A DNA stretch of 40,071 bases from an uncultured Lachnospiraceae bacterium (GCA_949740725.1 CATJIO010000085.1:1-40071), one strand, 5' to 3'. Counted from the stretch's first letter, positions 6,917 through 15,765 are shown. The notes: a model not told the origin generated them from the letters alone. A program made the numbers and translations.

Positions 6917-8815
6917 TTACTCTGTCTCAAATACAATCCCGCTAAATGGCGGCGCTGATACCGTCAACTCCACCCCGTAGGCATGGCTTCTGGCCTCCCA
7001 GACCTCTTGTCCCGGCCTTGTTCTTCCGCCATACTGCTCCCAGTCGCTGTTTAAGATCAACCGGGCAGTGAGCCGTCCAGGAAGAATTACCGAATAATCT
7101 TCCTGAAGCACATTGGAAAAGTTAAATACCGTAACTAAGGACTTGCTGCCATAATGCTGCCGCACCGTGGTATAGATACACCGCTCCTCTTGATGGCAGT
7201 CCAGCCATTTGAAATTCTCCCCGTCATAGTCCCGGTGGAGGCAGACATATTCCATATAAATCCGGTTCAGCTCCTTGATATACTGGTAAAAGCTGTCGTG
7301 GATAGGGTAGTTTAAAAGGAACCAGTCCTGCTCCCTGCCCTCATCCCACTCCCGCAACTGTCCGATTTCGCTCCCCATAAAATTCAGTTTCTTGCCCGGG
7401 TGCATCAGCATAAACAGGTACAGGCTCCTCCCCTGGGGAAACTTCATCTCATAATCTCCGTACATCTTCTGGAGAATAGTGGCCTTGCCATGGACCACCT
7501 CATCGTGGGAAAACTCCAGCAAATACTTTTCATTATAGTAATACATCATGGAAAAGGTAAGCTTATGGTAGTCCCTGGTCCGGTACTCCGGAGCGGTCTG
7601 GAAATATTCCAGAGTGTCATGCATCCACCCTAAATCCCATTTGTAGTCAAATCCCAGGCCATTCTCCCAGATGGATCGGGTTACCCCAGGATAGCTGGTG
7701 GAATCCTCGGCAATAAGCATTGCCGTAGGATGGCGCTCCTTTAACCCCTGGTTCAAATGCTTCAAAAATTCCAGAGTAGTATTATTCACACCTCTCTGCT
7801 CGCTTCCTTGCCAGAAGATCAGGCGACTCACTGCATCAAAGCGCAGCCCGTCCACATGGTATTTATCCAGCCAGTAATTCGCCGCGGACTGAAGAAAGCA
7901 CCAGACTTCCTTTCTGGAATGGATAAAATTGGCGCTGCCCCACTCGCTGGAGCCTACCGCATCATTAGGATACTCATACAGACAGGTTCCGTCAAAATCC
8001 TTCAGCCCGTATCCGTCCGTAGCGAAATGCACCGGGACAAAGTCCATAATCACACCGATTCCCCCCTGATGCAACTTATCCACCAGGTATTGAAATCCTG
8101 CCGCTGTGCCATACCTGGAGGTAGGGGCGAAAAATCCAGTCTGCTGATACCCCCAGGAGCCGTCAAAAGGATGCTCCGCCAAAGGCATAAATTCCACATG
8201 CGTATAATGATTCTCCTGGAGATAGGGCAGCAGAAGCTCTGCCAGCTCCTCATAAGTATACCACTGGGCAGCACCGGGATCCTTTGGGATAGATTCCGTC
8301 ACCTTTTTCTGGACTCCTTTCACCCTCTGCCTGTCCTCCTCCTGGGCCGGCCCTTTCAAGACTGGTTTTCTCCAGGATCCTGCATGGATCTCATAAATAT
8401 TGATTGGTTGATCCAGGCCCACACTCCGCCTCTCCATCCACGCCTGATCATGGAACGGATACTCATTCAAATCCCGGATAATGGAGCAGCAGGCAGGGCG
8501 GACCTCCATGCCAAATCCATAAGGATCCGCGTGATCCTGCACTTTTCCATTCTGATCCCAGATCCGGTATTTATACATTTGCCCTGTCCTGGCCTCTGGG
8601 CAGAAGCACTGGTAGACACCGTAAAACTCACAGCAGCCAAGCTCCGTCTCCCCCCAGCCGTTGCACTCGCCAAAAAGGGCCACCCGGCTGGCATTGGGAG
8701 CAAATACCCGGAACCATACACCGATTTCTTCCCCCTGTTCATCCCTGCAGACATGAGCGCCCAGATATTCATATGCGTCAAAAACATTCCCCTGAAAAAA
8801 GTCATTGGCTGTCAT
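6917..8815 (-). CDS. glgB: 1,4-alpha-glucan (glycogen) branching enzyme
   Basis: The 632-residue enzyme cuts alpha-1,4 glucan chains and re-attaches them as alpha-1,6 branches. An N-terminal CBM48 domain (about residues 15-105) precedes the GH13 barrel. Catalytic motifs are all present: MDFVPVHF (about 257-264), GLRFDAVS with nucleophile D327, LIAED with acid/base E370, and SHDEVVHGK with H437/D438. A charged insertion of about 28 residues (roughly 152-182) sits between GSWRK and the TYEELAELL helix; it is absent from the enterobacterial enzyme as I recall it. The ATG overlaps the stop of the upstream unknown gene (ATGA at 8812-8815), indicating translational coupling. No glycogen synthase or phosphorylase is nearby. 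Confidence 0.95.
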   Translation of the reverse strand: MTANDFFQGNVFDAYEYLGAHVCRDEQGEEIGVWFRVFAPNASRVALFGECNGWGETELGCCEFYGVYQCFCPEARTGQMYKYRIWDQNGKVQDHADPYGFGMEVRPACCSIIRDLNEYPFHDQAWMERRSVGLDQPINIYEIHAGSWRKPVLKGPAQEEDRQRVKGVQKKVTESIPKDPGAAQWYTYEELAELLLPYLQENHYTHVEFMPLAEHPFDGSWGYQQTGFFAPTSRYGTAAGFQYLVDKLHQGGIGVIMDFVPVHFATDGYGLKDFDGTCLYEYPNDAVGSSEWGSANFIHSRKEVWCFLQSAANYWLDKYHVDGLRFDAVSRLIFWQGSEQRGVNNTTLEFLKHLNQGLKERHPTAMLIAEDSTSYPGVTRSIWENGLGFDYKWDLGWMHDTLEYFQTAPEYRTRDYHKLTFSMMYYYNEKYLLEFSHDEVVHGKATILQKMYGDYEMKFPQGRSLYLFMLMHPGKKLNFMGSEIGQLREWDEGREQDWFLLNYPIHDSFYQYIKELNRIYMEYVCLHRDYDGENFKWLDCHQEERCIYTTVRQHYGSKSLVTVFNFSNVLQEDYSVILPGRLTARLILNSDWEQYGGRTRPGQEVWEARSHAYGVELTVSAPPFSGIVFETE

Positions 8816-9267
8816 ATTCCTTCCTCCTGGGCCAACTCATTCTCTTCATAGTAAGCCGTTCCTTTCAAAACCCCCATCCGCACACGGCAGGGACCGTCAC
8901 AATAAATCCCTTCATATTGGTAATCGGAAGGCTCCGAGGATAAAATCAGCTCTGCCAGCTGATCCGCTGCCTTTTGATCCAGATCCCCCTGTTCCCCTCC
9001 GATAGCCGGGCCGCTGGGACCGGAATAGGCCCGTAAATACCGGCAAATCCCCTTATCATCCTTCGCCTCAATGCAGTATTCGTACTGCTGCTCCAGATCC
9101 TCAGTCTCATAAATTGGCTCCCCGAAAAGGGTCTTAAGCTGCCCATAGACCTTTGCATCCCATATCCCTCCGCAATCGGCAATATTCCGAAGCTTCGAAC
9201 CGCCCGCTGGAATCTGACGTTCCTCCTCCGGAGTTAATGAGCGAAAATAAAATTTCCTCTCCTCCAT
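8812..9267 (-). CDS. Unknown protein coupled to glgB
   Basis: The 151-residue protein is soluble, acidic, and has no signal or membrane segment. It contains five Cys, three of them near the end (IYCDGPCRVRMGV), and a GPSGPAIGGEQGD turn-rich segment in the middle. I do not recognise a family. GGGGAGAG lies a few bases before the ATG, and a good promoter (9319-9347) precedes it. The gene ends in a 4-base overlap with glgB, so the two proteins are probably made together. A role connected to glycogen metabolism is inferred from that coupling alone. Confidence 0.7.
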   Translation of the reverse strand: MEERKFYFRSLTPEEERQIPAGGSKLRNIADCGGIWDAKVYGQLKTLFGEPIYETEDLEQQYEYCIEAKDDKGICRYLRAYSGPSGPAIGGEQGDLDQKAADQLAELILSSEPSDYQYEGIYCDGPCRVRMGVLKGTAYYEENELAQEEGI

Positions 9268-9318
9268 AATTCTCTCCCCTTTATGAACAATCCTGCATAA
9301 AATTACATCATTATGATT

Positions 9319-9347
9319 ATTCTAGCATATTCCCAGACAATGATCAA
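9319..9347 (-). promoter_or_regulatory. Promoter for the unknown gene and glgB
   Basis: On the minus strand TTGATC (9342-9347), a 17-base spacer and TAGAAT (9319-9324) lie about 50 bases before the ATG at 9267. Confidence 0.65.
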
Positions 9348-9423
9348 TTTGAACGTATCGCCCTATTATTACAAACATTTGTTCTGCTGCTGTTTACACC
9401 TTTGCCAGGCTATATCCAGCAGC

Positions 9424-10056
9424 TTAATTCTCTCTCCGCATCTCCCGTACCTTTAAAAGAATCCTTCCAGAGGCGCTTCTGCTGTAGACCTCCTTCACCA
9501 GCAGATTTTCCATCAGGCGGTATCCCTGGGGAGTCAGGACAGACTCTGGGTGGAACAGCACCCCATAGATCGGATATTCCCGGTGTTCCACTGCCATTAT
9601 CTCTCTTTCCTCTGTCGCCGCAATCACCCGCAGGCAGGAGGGGAGCGAGCCAGGGCTAACCGACTGGGCATGGTAGCAGCCCGCCTCCATGGTCTCCCGC
9701 ATGCCCTCAAACAGCTTGGACTGATTATTTATCCGGATAGTAACAGACGAACCGCACCGCACCTTTCCGTTTTCATTTACCTCTCCGCCAAAAGCCCTGC
9801 AGATCACCCGGTATCCCAGATCTACGCCGAAAATGGGAATCCGCTGCCCCAACTCCTTCACCGCTGACAGGCAGACTCCTGCCTCTTCCGGGCTTCCTGG
9901 TCCCGGAGACAAGATAATCAGCTGAGGATCCAGCTGCCGGATCTCCTCCACGGTCAACGCATCATTTTTTGCGATCTGAATAGAGGGATTTACCTTTCCC
10001 GCCAGCTGATACAGGTTATACGTAAAATCTCCGTAATTATCAATTAAGAGAATCAT
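9424..10056 (-). CDS. TrpG/PabA-like glutamine amidotransferase homologue lacking the catalytic Cys
   Basis: The protein has 210 residues and is full length for a TrpG/PabA class I glutamine amidotransferase subunit. It has the N-terminal ILLIDNYGDFTYNL, the oxyanion-hole segment SPGPGSPEEAG and the C-terminal FHPES (H169, E171). The nucleophile motif, normally GVCLGHQ, reads GVDLGYR here: the Cys is Asp79 (codon GAT) and the following His is Tyr. It should therefore be unable to hydrolyse glutamine. The gene starts on the stop of the TrpE-like gene (ATGA at 10053-10056), so the two are made as partners. The frame is intact, which argues for selection on a non-glutaminase role such as binding or regulation. 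I see no terminator in the 150 bases downstream. Confidence 0.85.
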   Translation of the reverse strand: MILLIDNYGDFTYNLYQLAGKVNPSIQIAKNDALTVEEIRQLDPQLIILSPGPGSPEEAGVCLSAVKELGQRIPIFGVDLGYRVICRAFGGEVNENGKVRCGSSVTIRINNQSKLFEGMRETMEAGCYHAQSVSPGSLPSCLRVIAATEEREIMAVEHREYPIYGVLFHPESVLTPQGYRLMENLLVKEVYSRSASGRILLKVREMRREN

Positions 10057-11552
10057 AATCCTTCTCCCTTCTCAGCGGTTTCCAATGTCTGCAGAAGGCA
10101 TTCCATCTGGCTGAAGTCTTCCAGGTACCCTTCTACCGGAACAGCATCCGCAGTAGCCGGCGCCGCGCCATAGAGCGTCACCTTCCCCTGCTCTCCGGAT
10201 ATATAACTTTCCAATGCGCACAGATCCAGATTTCCGGAAGTATCAAGCAGCGTAGCTGCCGGGAGAAAGGCATCCAGCACATCCAGACTGTCCATTCCCC
10301 TTTGCAGCTTGCCTGTGTAGACTGAACGCAGCTGCATACTGTCAGACTCCCGTTCTATGCTTCTGTATCGCTCTGTCCGCATAGAGCCAAACCGGCAAAC
10401 CTTTCCCAAATGATTCTTTCCAAGATCTACCTGTAAGTTATGTCCTGCCCGCTCCCGTTCGTCGGCCAGCAGCTCTCTCTCCAGCCTGCCGTCCTCCTTC
10501 TTTGTGGCTCCTCTCGGCCTCTTTCCGCTAGAAAAAGCAGCAGCTAAGTCCCCCTGGCGCAAACGGACAAAAGTCCCCTCCGAGACGCCGGCCACCTCTA
10601 CCCGGGAACCAGAAATATAAAACATATCGGGCGCAGGCTGCTCTGTCCTCAAAACCCGGTAAACATCCAGAAGGCTTCCTTCCATATCCCCCTGGAGAAC
10701 ACTCTTTCCTTTCCCGCCAAAAGTCCCTGATGGCTCCAATGGGGAAAGCTCTCCGTTCTGCAAAAAGCCCTCTCTGAAAAACTCTCCGCCCTTCTGGATC
10801 AGCTGCTCCATCCGCCGAAGCTCCTGATCCGCCTGAGGATATTCCCGTTCCAGCTTCTTCCCATCCACACTAACCATCAGGATCAGCTTCCGGGAAAGCT
10901 GATCAAAGGCAACCACCTTGTCAAAGAGCATCAGGTCATACCTCTCCCAGTTTCTGGAAACCCATCCAACAAGTCCGCTGGTAAAAGGTGGAAGCCCTTC
11001 TACTCTGGGACTGCCGAAATCCTTCAATATCTGACGGAGCACTTCCTTGGGATGCCCTTCCTCCAACCCGGTCTTTTCCTCTGTGATGAAGCAAAACCCT
11101 TCCTCCGAAATTTCCTGACTGATGGGATGCTCCTTGGCCGCCGCCATTTCCAGAAAAAATTCCTGGTTCACCCCTTCCTCCAGGGCAACTTCTTTTGAGA
11201 GAGCCTGGTTGATCCTCTCCTCCAAAGCTGCTGCTTCCGAAAGCGCCTGACTGACCTGTTCCTTCCGTCCGCTTTTTTTGACCTTTTTCCTTTTCACTTC
11301 CCATTTGGTAATCTCTACCTGGCCGTCTAAACAAGTTATCTCCATCACCGGGTCGTATCCCACATAGGTATACCGCCCCCACTGCCCCGGCTCCTCCCCG
11401 CTCTCAAAAAGGAAGCACCGTTTATTGATATGCTTTAGCATCCGCAGTAGCTGAACCGGGGTCACCTGATCTGCGTACATCTCCTGGCTCATGGGAACCC
11501 GCTTATACCTTCCCGTCATAGCCAGCCCTTTTATCTCTTCTATCGTCCTCAT
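10053..11552 (-). CDS. TrpE/PabB-like chorismate-binding homologue, apparently catalytically dead
   Basis: From the ATG at 11552 (AGGAGG about 10 bases upstream) this is a 499-residue protein aligning end to end with anthranilate or aminodeoxychorismate synthase component I by eye. Family landmarks are recognisable but altered. The A-E-H-x-M-x-V-D-L-x-R-N-D motif reads AGHNLQVDLGKNH (metal-site Glu lost). The S-H-V-M-H motif reads SDSMQ (catalytic His replaced by Gln). The G-T-L-S-G-A-P-K loop reads ATLLDTSGN. The last Mg-binding Glu near the C terminus is also not evident. A Glu-rich insertion at about residues 99-151 contains a degenerate 14-16 residue repeat. No frameshift or stop interrupts it. 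It is followed by the Cys-less TrpG-like partner and preceded by metH. Confidence 0.8.
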   Translation of the reverse strand: MRTIEEIKGLAMTGRYKRVPMSQEMYADQVTPVQLLRMLKHINKRCFLFESGEEPGQWGRYTYVGYDPVMEITCLDGQVEITKWEVKRKKVKKSGRKEQVSQALSEAAALEERINQALSKEVALEEGVNQEFFLEMAAAKEHPISQEISEEGFCFITEEKTGLEEGHPKEVLRQILKDFGSPRVEGLPPFTSGLVGWVSRNWERYDLMLFDKVVAFDQLSRKLILMVSVDGKKLEREYPQADQELRRMEQLIQKGGEFFREGFLQNGELSPLEPSGTFGGKGKSVLQGDMEGSLLDVYRVLRTEQPAPDMFYISGSRVEVAGVSEGTFVRLRQGDLAAAFSSGKRPRGATKKEDGRLERELLADERERAGHNLQVDLGKNHLGKVCRFGSMRTERYRSIERESDSMQLRSVYTGKLQRGMDSLDVLDAFLPAATLLDTSGNLDLCALESYISGEQGKVTLYGAAPATADAVPVEGYLEDFSQMECLLQTLETAEKGEGL

Positions 11553-11565
11553 GGGACTCTCCCTC

Positions 11566-14052
11566 CTAAATGGATATCTCTGCTGACGCAGACAACACCT
11601 TTTCCGCATAATTTACGGAAGCCATAGCATCCCTGCAGTACTGATCCGCCCCGATGGTATCTGCATATTTCTGGGTCAGAACCGCCCCGCCTACCATCAC
11701 CTTTACCCAGGGGGCCTCTTCCCGAAGCTGTCGGATAGTTTCCTCCATGCTGGGAACAGTAGTGGTCATCAGGGCGCTTAAGCCCACTAACGACACATGC
11801 TCCTTCACCGCAGTCTCCACCACCCGCTCCGGCGGCACATCCTTTCCCAGATCAATCACATCATAGCTATAGTTTTCCAAAAGCACTTTTACAATATTTT
11901 TCCCAATATCATGGATATCTCCCTTCACCGTAGCCAGAATCACCTTCCCCTTAGTCTCCTGGGCCTGACCGGTTTTAGACATGTACCCTTTAATTACCTC
12001 AAAGCCTCCCTTTGCCGCCTCCGCGCTCATCAAAAGCTGAGGCAGAAATACCGTCCCTTTCTCAAATCCCTTCCCCACAGTATCCAACGCGGGAATCATC
12101 TCTTGGTTAATGATCTCCAAAGGATCCCTGACTGCTAAAAGCTCCTTAGCCGCCGCCATGGCCGCCTCCTTCAGCCCCCGGATAATCCCATCTCTCAGGC
12201 TCATCTCTCCAGAGTTGCCTCCCAGCTGACCTTTGCCTTCCTGTCCGCTGTCTCCAGATCCGCTAGCTTTGCCGCGTTTTCTGGTCACACCCAGCCCCGG
12301 CGCATCGCCGTTGCCGTAAATCCGGATATAGTCGCTACAGTTCTCATCCAGTCCGGCCAGGGCCCGAAAGCTTATGTAGGCCCGCATCATGGCCTCATTA
12401 TTCGGATTGATGATGGCAGCGCTCAGCCCCTCATAAAGCGCCATCGTGAAAAAGGCAGCATTGATGATCTCCCGCCCTGGCAGTCCGAAGGAAATATTGG
12501 ACACTCCCAAAATAGTCTTCCCGTGAAGCTCATCCTGTACCCGGCGCAGGGTCTCCAATGTGATCAGCGCCCCCTCCCGTTCAGAGCTGATGGTCATACA
12601 CAGCCCGTCGATCAAGATATCCTCCGGGCTGATTCCATAGCTTGCAGCCCGGTCATAGATCTTTTTTGCGATTCGAATCCGCCCTTCTGCCGTCTCCGGG
12701 ATCCCATCCTCATCCAGGCAGAGTCCTACCACCACCCCACCGTATCGGGCTACCAGGGGGAATACCGCGTCCATTACCTCCTCCTTGCCATTGACCGAAT
12801 TCACCAATGCCTTGCCATTATAGCAGCGGAGCGCCCGCTCCATGGCCTGAAGATTGGATGTGTCGATCTGGAGCGGAAGGTCAGTCACCGACTGAAGCTC
12901 CTTCACTACCTCCTCCATCATAGAAGGTTCATCGATCTCCGGCAGTCCTACATTTACATCCAGCACATGGGCGCCATTGTCCTCCTGAGTCACGCCTTCC
13001 CGGAGAATGTATTCCAGATTATGATCCCGGAGAGCCTGTTTAAATTTCGGCTTTCCCGTTGGATTGATCCGCTCGCCAATGATCACTGGCTCTCTTCCCA
13101 GCGCCACTGCTTGGGAGTAGGAGGAGATCACCGTCCGCCTTTTCTTCTCCACTGGCTTTACCTGCTTATCCCGGCAAAGCCTTACTGTCTTTTCAATGTG
13201 CTCCGGCGTGGTCCCGCAACAGCCGCCCATCATGGATACCCCCATCTGGGCTATTCCTTCCATCTCCCTGGCGAACTGATCCGCATTAATGTCATAAACC
13301 GTTTTTCCGCCCTGGCTCCGTGGAAGCCCCGCATTGGGATTCACGATCACTGGAACTGACGCCACCGCCAGAATCTTCTCTGCGATAGGCCGCATCTGTA
13401 CTGGCCCCAAGCCGCAGTTGAGCCCCAGCGCATCCACTCGCAGCCCCTCAAGGAGAGCCACTACTGCCTCTGCGCTGCCTCCGGTCAACAGCTTTCCCTT
13501 CCCGTCAAAGGCCATGGTGGCAAATACCGGGAGACTGCAACTCTCCTTCGCCGCCAGCACCGCCGCCTTCACCTCCATGGTATCGCTCATGGTCTCAATC
13601 AAAATCAAGTCTGCCCCGGCCTTCACACCGATCTGGATCACTTCTTGATAAAGCTCCACCGCCTCCTCAAAATCCAAATCTCCCAAAGGCTTCAGCAGCT
13701 TTCCCGTAGGGCCCAGATCCAAAGCTACATAAGAATCCTCTGAACAAACAGCCTCCTGAACAAACTCCGTTCTGGCCTGAATGGCATTTTTCACGCCCTT
13801 CTCTACCAGCTGCCCTAAATCCCAGCTGCCTCCATCGGGATATTTTAACCGGTTTGCGCCAAAGGTATTCGCGGTAAGAATATTGGCTCCTGCCCGCAGA
13901 TAACTCTTATGAATCTCCACCAGCACCTGGGGATGGGTTAGATTCCATGTCTCCGGCAGCTCTCCTGCCTTCAGTCCCTTTTCCTGAAGCAGGCTTCCCA
14001 TACCTCCGTCAAAAAAAATAAAGTGATCCTTCATCCGCTGTAAAATATTCAT
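11566..14052 (-). CDS. metH: Cobalamin-dependent methionine synthase (no reactivation domain)
   Basis: MetH transfers a methyl group from 5-methyl-tetrahydrofolate through cobalamin to homocysteine. From the ATG at 14052 it has 828 residues. In order there are the homocysteine-binding barrel with zinc Cys residues (GLNCG, GGCCGTTP), the pterin-binding barrel (IIGERINPTGK to about residue 590), a Gly/Ser-rich linker, the B12 cap helices, and the B12-binding Rossmann domain with the cobalt His in GDIHDIGKN. The AdoMet-binding reactivation domain of long MetH is missing; a separate gene just upstream supplies it. The frame stays open to 14187, but those 45 extra residues are low-complexity and overlap the upstream gene. 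Confidence 0.93.
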   Translation of the reverse strand: MNILQRMKDHFIFFDGGMGSLLQEKGLKAGELPETWNLTHPQVLVEIHKSYLRAGANILTANTFGANRLKYPDGGSWDLGQLVEKGVKNAIQARTEFVQEAVCSEDSYVALDLGPTGKLLKPLGDLDFEEAVELYQEVIQIGVKAGADLILIETMSDTMEVKAAVLAAKESCSLPVFATMAFDGKGKLLTGGSAEAVVALLEGLRVDALGLNCGLGPVQMRPIAEKILAVASVPVIVNPNAGLPRSQGGKTVYDINADQFAREMEGIAQMGVSMMGGCCGTTPEHIEKTVRLCRDKQVKPVEKKRRTVISSYSQAVALGREPVIIGERINPTGKPKFKQALRDHNLEYILREGVTQEDNGAHVLDVNVGLPEIDEPSMMEEVVKELQSVTDLPLQIDTSNLQAMERALRCYNGKALVNSVNGKEEVMDAVFPLVARYGGVVVGLCLDEDGIPETAEGRIRIAKKIYDRAASYGISPEDILIDGLCMTISSEREGALITLETLRRVQDELHGKTILGVSNISFGLPGREIINAAFFTMALYEGLSAAIINPNNEAMMRAYISFRALAGLDENCSDYIRIYGNGDAPGLGVTRKRGKASGSGDSGQEGKGQLGGNSGEMSLRDGIIRGLKEAAMAAAKELLAVRDPLEIINQEMIPALDTVGKGFEKGTVFLPQLLMSAEAAKGGFEVIKGYMSKTGQAQETKGKVILATVKGDIHDIGKNIVKVLLENYSYDVIDLGKDVPPERVVETAVKEHVSLVGLSALMTTTVPSMEETIRQLREEAPWVKVMVGGAVLTQKYADTIGADQYCRDAMASVNYAEKVLSASAEISI

Positions 14053-14146
14053 ATCCTGCGCCTGCCCTCCTGTCTTTTTTCCGTACTGTTCACCTGCTGG
14101 CTCTATGTCGGTGCGGCCGCCCTCATGATCCCCTCGGCTTTCCCTC

Positions 14147-14797
14147 TCAGATACTATCCCGCCGGTACACGCAATCGGTTTTCTCACAGGCCTCGCATCC
14201 CTTTACCTGACACCGGTGAGGCTTTCTGCTCACCCCGATTACCGCGGTCACCGACTTGGAAGGCATCATCAGATAGCTGTCTGTCAACTTGATACCCAGC
14301 CGCTTTCCCGCCTCCAACCCGTCCAGGAGATCCGGCTGGCATCTCAGGGGAAAATCCCCGTACCCCGGACTGAAACGCGGACGCAGATACAGTCCTTCCC
14401 CTTCATAGATCTGGCGCATCTGTCCACAGGCCCCGTTACAGTATTCCTCTATCATCGCCGCGGCGGTAGCCTGCAGCACCACCGCCCGGCTCATCTGCAA
14501 CTTGCTGTACTTCTGAATCAGGAGATCCACCCCCATTCCCAGAGTCGCCGCAAAGACGATTACCTGGCTGCAGTCCTTCAAGTTCCGGCTTAAGCTCCGG
14601 CTTTCTGTCTGGAAACAGCTCCCGTCGATCCTGCTCCCGGGTAAGAGACGCAGCTCATACTCCCGGCTTAAATGCTTCGGTTCTGCTGATGCAGAAAGCT
14701 CCTCCACACAGGAATCAATCAGCGGGGTTACCGGCCCCTCCTCCTGCTCTCTTCCATAACCCAGATACCGGAGAATCTCTTTTCTGTCCACTTCCAT
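14147..14797 (-). CDS. MetH reactivation (AdoMet-binding) domain protein
   Basis: This 216-residue stand-alone protein matches the vitamin B12-dependent methionine synthase activation domain. It has the RPRFSPGYGDFPL motif that binds AdoMet and the GIKLTDSYLMMPSKSVTAVIG segment. The C-terminal CQVKGCEACEKTDC is a Cys cluster seen in many stand-alone clostridial versions. It would reduce and remethylate inactivated cob(II)alamin on the short MetH encoded next. The ATG at 14797 with GGGAGG 10 bases upstream is preferred to the GTG at 14821. Confidence 0.88.
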   Translation of the reverse strand: MEVDRKEILRYLGYGREQEEGPVTPLIDSCVEELSASAEPKHLSREYELRLLPGSRIDGSCFQTESRSLSRNLKDCSQVIVFAATLGMGVDLLIQKYSKLQMSRAVVLQATAAAMIEEYCNGACGQMRQIYEGEGLYLRPRFSPGYGDFPLRCQPDLLDGLEAGKRLGIKLTDSYLMMPSKSVTAVIGVSRKPHRCQVKGCEACEKTDCVYRRDSI

Positions 14798-14871
14798 TGT
14801 CTCTATGCCTCCCGTGTACACTTCATAGACACGGATGCCTCCATGCCCATAAGGATATCCGGATCATCATC

Positions 14872-15729
14872 TTATAAAATTTCTGACAGGCTCTCCTGTA
14901 TCCTGGCCGCCACATCCGGCTTATTCATCGTGTATATGTGTATCCCGTTCACCCCGTTGGCAATCAGGTCGATAATCTGCTCTGTGGCATAGGCAATTCC
15001 TGCCTGCTTCATCGCCGCCGGATTTTCTCCAAACCGATCCACAATGGCCTTAAACCGGGAGGGCAAATAGGTTCCCGACATCTGGCAGATTCTCTTGATC
15101 TGGGAAACATTGGTCACCGGCATAATCCCGGCCACCACTGGTACCGTAATTCCCTTTTCCCGAATCCGGTAAAGATAATTATAAAGAATATTATTGTCAA
15201 AAAACATCTGTGTAGTGACAAAGTCACAGCCTGCCTCCACCTTCTCCTTTAAGTGAAGGATGTCCTCCGTTTTATTGACCGACTCCACATGCCCCTCCGG
15301 ATAGCAGGCCCCGCCGATACAAAAATCACCCGCCTGCTTAATTTCCCTGATCAGCTCTGACGCATAGCGGTAATTCCTCTCCACCCTGCCATCCGCCGGG
15401 ATATCTCCCCGCAGGGCCAGTACATTTTCAATCCCTTTCTCCTGGAGCTGTGCCAATACCTGATGTACCTTCTCCCTGGTGGAGGAGACACAGGTGAGAT
15501 GGGCTAAGGGCGTTACCCCACAGTTCTCCTGTATCTGTGAGGCAATCTCCACCGTATATCGGCTGGTCCCCCCTCCCGCCCCGTAAGTAACGCTCATAAA
15601 GGCAGGGCGCAGCCTGGCAATGGCAAGGGCAGCCTGCTCCACACGCTCATACTTGTCCTCAGTCTTGGGAGGAAATACCTCAAAGGAGAGGGTGGGCTCC
15701 CCCTTTACCAAAATATCTTTAATCTTCAT
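14872..15729 (-). CDS. metF: 5,10-methylenetetrahydrofolate reductase
   Basis: The 285-residue flavoprotein barrel reduces 5,10-methylene-THF to 5-methyl-THF, the methyl donor for the MetH encoded two genes downstream. Family motifs include LSFEVFPPKTE with the catalytic Glu, FMSVTYGAGGG, ENVLALRGDIP, and FVTTQMFFDN with the folate-binding region. Length is normal for bacterial MetF. It lies 36 bases after hflC, so it may be read from the hflK promoter; I found no separate promoter or riboswitch in that gap. Confidence 0.95.
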   Translation of the reverse strand: MKIKDILVKGEPTLSFEVFPPKTEDKYERVEQAALAIARLRPAFMSVTYGAGGGTSRYTVEIASQIQENCGVTPLAHLTCVSSTREKVHQVLAQLQEKGIENVLALRGDIPADGRVERNYRYASELIREIKQAGDFCIGGACYPEGHVESVNKTEDILHLKEKVEAGCDFVTTQMFFDNNILYNYLYRIREKGITVPVVAGIMPVTNVSQIKRICQMSGTYLPSRFKAIVDRFGENPAAMKQAGIAYATEQIIDLIANGVNGIHIYTMNKPDVAARIQESLSEIL

Positions 15730-15765
15730 GACCTTATTGATTACTCCTTATCTTTTGTTATAGGC

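Noticed and set aside
7757-8851. A 364-codon plus-strand ORF opposite glgB
   Set aside because: It is the complement of a well-supported enzyme, has no ribosome site of note, and its protein is low-complexity His/Pro/Ile-rich with no family resemblance.
10053-11552. Frameshifted, dying pabB
   Set aside because: The frame is uninterrupted over about 500 codons, has a good ribosome site and couples to its partner, so simple decay is not the best explanation, though it is not excluded.
12523-13359. A 278-codon plus-strand ORF opposite metH
   Set aside because: Antisense shadow of the conserved pterin and homocysteine domains; no promoter or initiation site.
14052-14187. Upstream extension of metH by 45 residues
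   Set aside because: The extension overlaps the preceding gene and is Gly/Glu-rich without similarity to MetH; the ATG at 14052 begins the conserved domain.
15730-15765. Possible SAM or cobalamin riboswitch before metF
   Set aside because: The gap is only 36 bases, too short for either element; the gaps before the reactivase and metH (74 and 94 bases) also lack recognisable conserved cores.
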